Source: Chara braunii (taxonomy: Eukaryota; Streptophyta; Charophyceae; Charales; Characeae). From it: a stretch of DNA of 43,374 nucleotides. This document shows positions 40,376-43,374 of the stretch, piece after piece (the stretch's first letter is position 1; every line of letters starts with the position of its first letter). The notes under the pieces were generated by a model, which worked only from the letters and a program-made list of their open reading frames with translations, did no database searches and had not been told where the DNA came from. Location of the stretch: the NCBI GenBank assembly GCA_003427395.1, contig BFEA01000013.1:3159361-3202734 (forward strand), written 5' to 3'. Made by a program: the position numbers and the translations under genes.

Positions 40376-41220
40376 GGGATGCCAAGGCCAAAGGGGAATG
40401 GGCTACGGCAAGCCCGGAAGGCCAGAAAGGAGCAATTTCGACAAGGGGCAAGTAAAGACGGTAAACGACAATCGTGAGATGAGATCTCACGGCCTAGAAA
40501 AATCGGCACACATGTAGAAATGGTGGGATCACCAAGGGCAATGGGCCCCAAAAAAATAAAAATGGGGCGCCGCCCGGAATGTTGTCGGGGACCAAATGAG
40601 TCCAAATAATAAAAATCGGGAAACGGGACACGCGCCGGCGAGACAAAAAAATGGAGCTAGCATGTAGAAAAATGACGGGGACTTGGGATGTCCCAAGGGA
40701 ACCATGAGCAAACACAAGGAATAATTGTGCAAGCAAACGGCACCGTCAAGATCGAGGATCTAGACGGTGGAAAATATTAGCGCCACTAGTGCAAACACTA
40801 GTGGGAGCAAGTGGGAGAGCCATGGGAGAAAGAAAAGTGAAATAAGGATGTTGGGAAGGCTGCCCAGCAGTCCGGGATATCTCAGAGGAGCAAGGCATAA
40901 GAAAATAGAACCTTGAGAGGCTCAACATGAGAAAAAGGCTGCCCTTAGAAAATCGGAGCAAAAGGGGCTCAAAATTGGGCAAATGGGAGCAAAATGGAGC
41001 CCCCTAGGAGCATGGGGTGCCATTATTGGAATCCGAGATGTAACGGCCATGTAACAGCCATGAACCTAGCCTTGAATGAAGCCCTAGGGCCTAGAAAGAG
41101 GGTGCACAGCGGTTTGACACCTGTCACAACAAAAATAAAAGAAAAAGAAAGAAAAATGAGAGGAAAAGGAGGGAGAATGAGACAAAAAGGGAGAAAAGAG
41201 TAGGAGAGTGTGCCGGCCTA

Positions 41221-41255
41221 TTGGGACCTGCACAGTGGGGATTGGCAGGTCCCAA
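41221..41255 (+). repeat. GGTCCC hairpin, unit 2
   Basis: Perfect 11-bp arms TTGGGACCTGC and GCAGGTCCCAA with a 13-nt loop. Unit 1 has GTAGGGAC/GTCCCTAC at 39827-39848. Confidence 0.9.
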
Positions 41256-41280
41256 CAGTGACCTCATCCCTCCTAGAATG

Positions 41281-42768
41281 AGGGAGGGCAATCCAGATTG
41301 CTGAGATATGGCCCTAAGGGCCATATCTCAATAAAATCTGAATTAAAAAAGCTGAAAATAAGAGAAAATGCAAAAAGGAAGTGGCCGGTTTTCTTTTGGG
41401 CCATGGATCTTAGATCAAATCTCATGGTAGAGAAGAACTAGCCCATTTTTGTGGGCCAGCTCAAAACGGCTAGCTCCGGAATGAGGTGGCAGCCCAAAAT
41501 GGAAAGAAGCAAAAGAGGGAAAAGGCCAAGACTGTGCATTTGGTCCAAAAAGAGAGCCAGATGCACCAAAAATTGAAAAATTGGACTTAGGGGCTACAAG
41601 GGGGTAGCTCGGATTATTGCTGGCCTTGGATCTCAGCCAGATCCAAGGCTGAAAATGTGCTGCCATATGGAAAAATGCTCCGGCCTACTCAAAAGAGACC
41701 GAAACTTGAAAAAAATCGAGAAAAAGGCCCACAAGGCCTTTTCCTTTCAAGTATTGCCTTGGGCATTAGGACCCTAGGGGGCAGCATTTGAGCAATGAAA
41801 AAGAGGCCGGGGTAGGCCAAGAGGCAGTCCGAGTTGGTACCAACCACTTGGACTGCATGTACTTGGCCAAAATGAGGCCCAGGTACCTCTAGGAGGGCCT
41901 AGTGAGGGAATTTTGCCTTGGGGGTACCTCGGTTCACCTCAAGGCTCATGGGGAGGCTCATGGGCTGGCCGGACTGCTGGTTTCAACCTACATAAGTTGA
42001 GGATGCAGTCCGCCACTCTCACATTTGCATGAGGAGTGCCCATGCTGCCCAAGTGAGCTCACAGGAGCACCTTTGCACTTGGAGTGAGAGGGGAGGAGCC
42101 CATGCTAGTGGGAGAGCTTAGANGAGACTAGGANGTAGTGGGGAGGACTCTAGAGGATAGTGATGGTGGGAGAGACACTTGGGAGGTGATCCGCCATATC
42201 CCTCCTGGGTGTAGGAGAGAAGGAGAAGCTAGAGGAGCCCCATTAGCCCTCCGAGAGGGGAGGACTCCATAGCCATAGCTGGGGGAGCTTGCCATAGCCT
42301 GAGAGAAAGCAAGGGAGGAAGAGAGAAGGGCTTGGAGAAGAAGGAAGCCATAGCCAAGAGGGGATTGTGCAAGAAGAAGAAGCTTCATCAAGAGGACACC
42401 AACATCAAGGAATCAACAAGGTGAGTGGTGGCTAGAAATGCCTTGAGCGGGATAGGGGCGAGAGGAATTGGGCACCGAGAGTGAAAGGGAAGAGGGACGA
42501 AGGGGCTATGGGACCCTTGACATAGAGCCAACCCATGGGAATGACTTTTGCGCTTGAGGACTTGGAATGGAAATGAGAGTGCAATCATACCAAGGAAATT
42601 GTGATGTTATGTGTGCACGCATATGAGGACCCCGAAAGGACTAAGGGGCCTACTTCAATGAGGAAAACAACAAATTGTGAGATCGATGGATGCGTAGAGG
42701 CGAGGGGGAGGACGGCTCCGCCACCCCCCGATGACGCCATATAGTCACATTGCTTAGGGAAGTGGTGC
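41281..42768. other. Hairpin-rich non-coding stretch
   Basis: No gene. Perfect 13-bp hairpin at 41302-41330 (TGAGATATGGCCC / GGGCCATATCTCA, loop TAA); 11-bp hairpin at 41623-41649 (GCCTTGGATCT / AGATCCAAGGC); GTGCATTTGG/CCAGATGCAC at 41534-41566; GCAGTCC/GGACTGC at 41824-41856 enclosing palindrome GTTGGTACCAAC; CGGACTGC/GCAGTCCG at 41970-42012. From 42000 to 42420 the strand is GA-rich with recurring GCCATAGC. Ns at 42123 and 42134. Confidence 0.6.
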
Positions 42769-42959
42769 GTGGCCTAAGGATGACGCTTAGCCTACGCACA
42801 AGAGAAGAGAAACACTCAAAGAATCCTTGGACTGTCTGCGTATTGGAAGGAGCAATTGCTTGGNGTGGCCTAAGGATGACGCTTAGCCTACGCACAAGAG
42901 AAGAGAAACACTCAAAGAATCCTTGGACTGTCTGCGTATTGGAAGGAGCAATTGCTTGG
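42769..42959. repeat. Exact 95-bp duplication around one N (assembly join)
   Basis: 42769-42863 equals 42865-42959 with N at 42864. Same length and form as the duplication at 26067-26257, so an unmerged contig overlap is likely. Confidence 0.85.
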
Positions 42960-43374
42960 GAACTCAACAAAGAAGTAAAAAAAAATGAACGTTGCGGAAC
43001 GACCAGTGAGACTGCCACCCGGCGTGAGGGCTGAGCTACATCCCCAATGTCAAAGCTCTCTCGCGCGATGGCCCACCCCCATCCATCTCAAAGCACTAGG
43101 TGGGGGTGACCTCGGGACGAACGGCCCGCGCCCTGAGCATGAGCGTGGGCGGGCCGAGCCAACTGGGACCCGCAGTGGGGTCGACTAAGGCTCGAAAGTC
43201 TACCGAGGTTTGGCCCTACAAAAATGGTGGAGGTGACGGGCAATGGGGTTAAACTGACCCTTGCGATTCCGAGGGGGGCGCCCGACGCATTGACGTGTAC
43301 ACAACCCAAGATAAGGAAAATGGACTTGTGTTTGCTCTTTCCCTTGTGAAAAATCAGATTTGAGAGTGGCTGGG
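42960..43374. other. Unassigned GC-rich end of window
   Basis: No gene, LTR or hairpin array recognised. Short open frames on both strands look like chance. Confidence 0.4.

Larger units (their letters stand above)
39344..41280 (+). repeat. Long-period (1.4-kb) hairpin-rich repeat
   Basis: The 530-bp block starting CACCGTCAAGATCGA at 39343 returns at 40741 with the same order of landmarks: CCGTCAAGAT hairpin, CCACTAGT hairpin, GCANTCCG motif, GAAAATCGGAG, second GNAGTCCG/GAATCCG motif, purine-rich run, and GGCAGGTCCC hairpin. Between them lie two 161-bp tandem units. The block is non-coding and purine-rich. Stem-loops are kept although their sequence has drifted. Family unknown. Confidence 0.8.

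Overview
The window looks like nuclear, non-genic heterochromatin of a large green-lineage genome. It is a nest of decayed Ty3/gypsy-type LTR retrotransposons, several with a C-terminal chromodomain-like tail, separated by LTR pieces and unclassified repeats. Two small organelle-derived inserts (a plastid-type tRNA-Val(GAC) remnant and a mitochondrial-type atp1 piece), plant-like GTAAGT splice donors and the gag/pol sequences suggest a streptophyte; my best guess, from recognising the proteins, is a charophyte alga such as Chara. That is inference, not a search result. I find no convincing host gene and only one RNA-gene remnant.

Layout. 1-888: 42-bp tandem repeat, a short open frame and CT-rich repeats that look like the 3' end of an element leaving the window. 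889-about 1450: LTR-like block. 1504-8837: element 1 (gag, protease, RT, RNase H, integrase with an internal duplication, chromodomain, 3' LTR). 8838-9520: AT-rich block and a leader with five CCACGTCA sites. 9521-14164: element B, a different gypsy family, whose integrase is inverted around a plastid-type tRNA remnant and framed by a 25-bp direct repeat. 14866-21019: element 2, same family as element 1, with the best preserved integrase and a 3' LTR. 21020-about 23090 (minus): element 3, an older relative cut at the end of LTR 2. 23088-23892 and 32177-32968: two copies of an 0.8-kb dispersed repeat. 23893-26700: unassigned. 26715-31973: element 4, with mitochondrial atp1 sequence in the RT/RNase H region. 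32978-34250: element 6 (integrase and chromodomain only). 34251-36440: LTR-like and unassigned sequence holding a possible group I intron-like RNA. 36440-37830: element 5, a fragment of the element 4 family. 37850-43374: non-coding repeats, including a 1.4-kb-period repeat (39.3-41.3 kb) packed with perfect hairpins.

How the parts work together. In life each element would make Gag (particle and nucleic-acid binding), protease, reverse transcriptase/RNase H and integrase from one LTR-driven transcript, with the chromodomain steering insertion toward marked chromatin. Here every element has nonsense codons, frameshifts or deletions, so none is autonomous. Many lesions are G-to-A or C-to-T changes, as expected for methylated, silenced DNA.

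Two exact 95-bp duplications, each split by a single N, are probably unmerged contig overlaps rather than biology.
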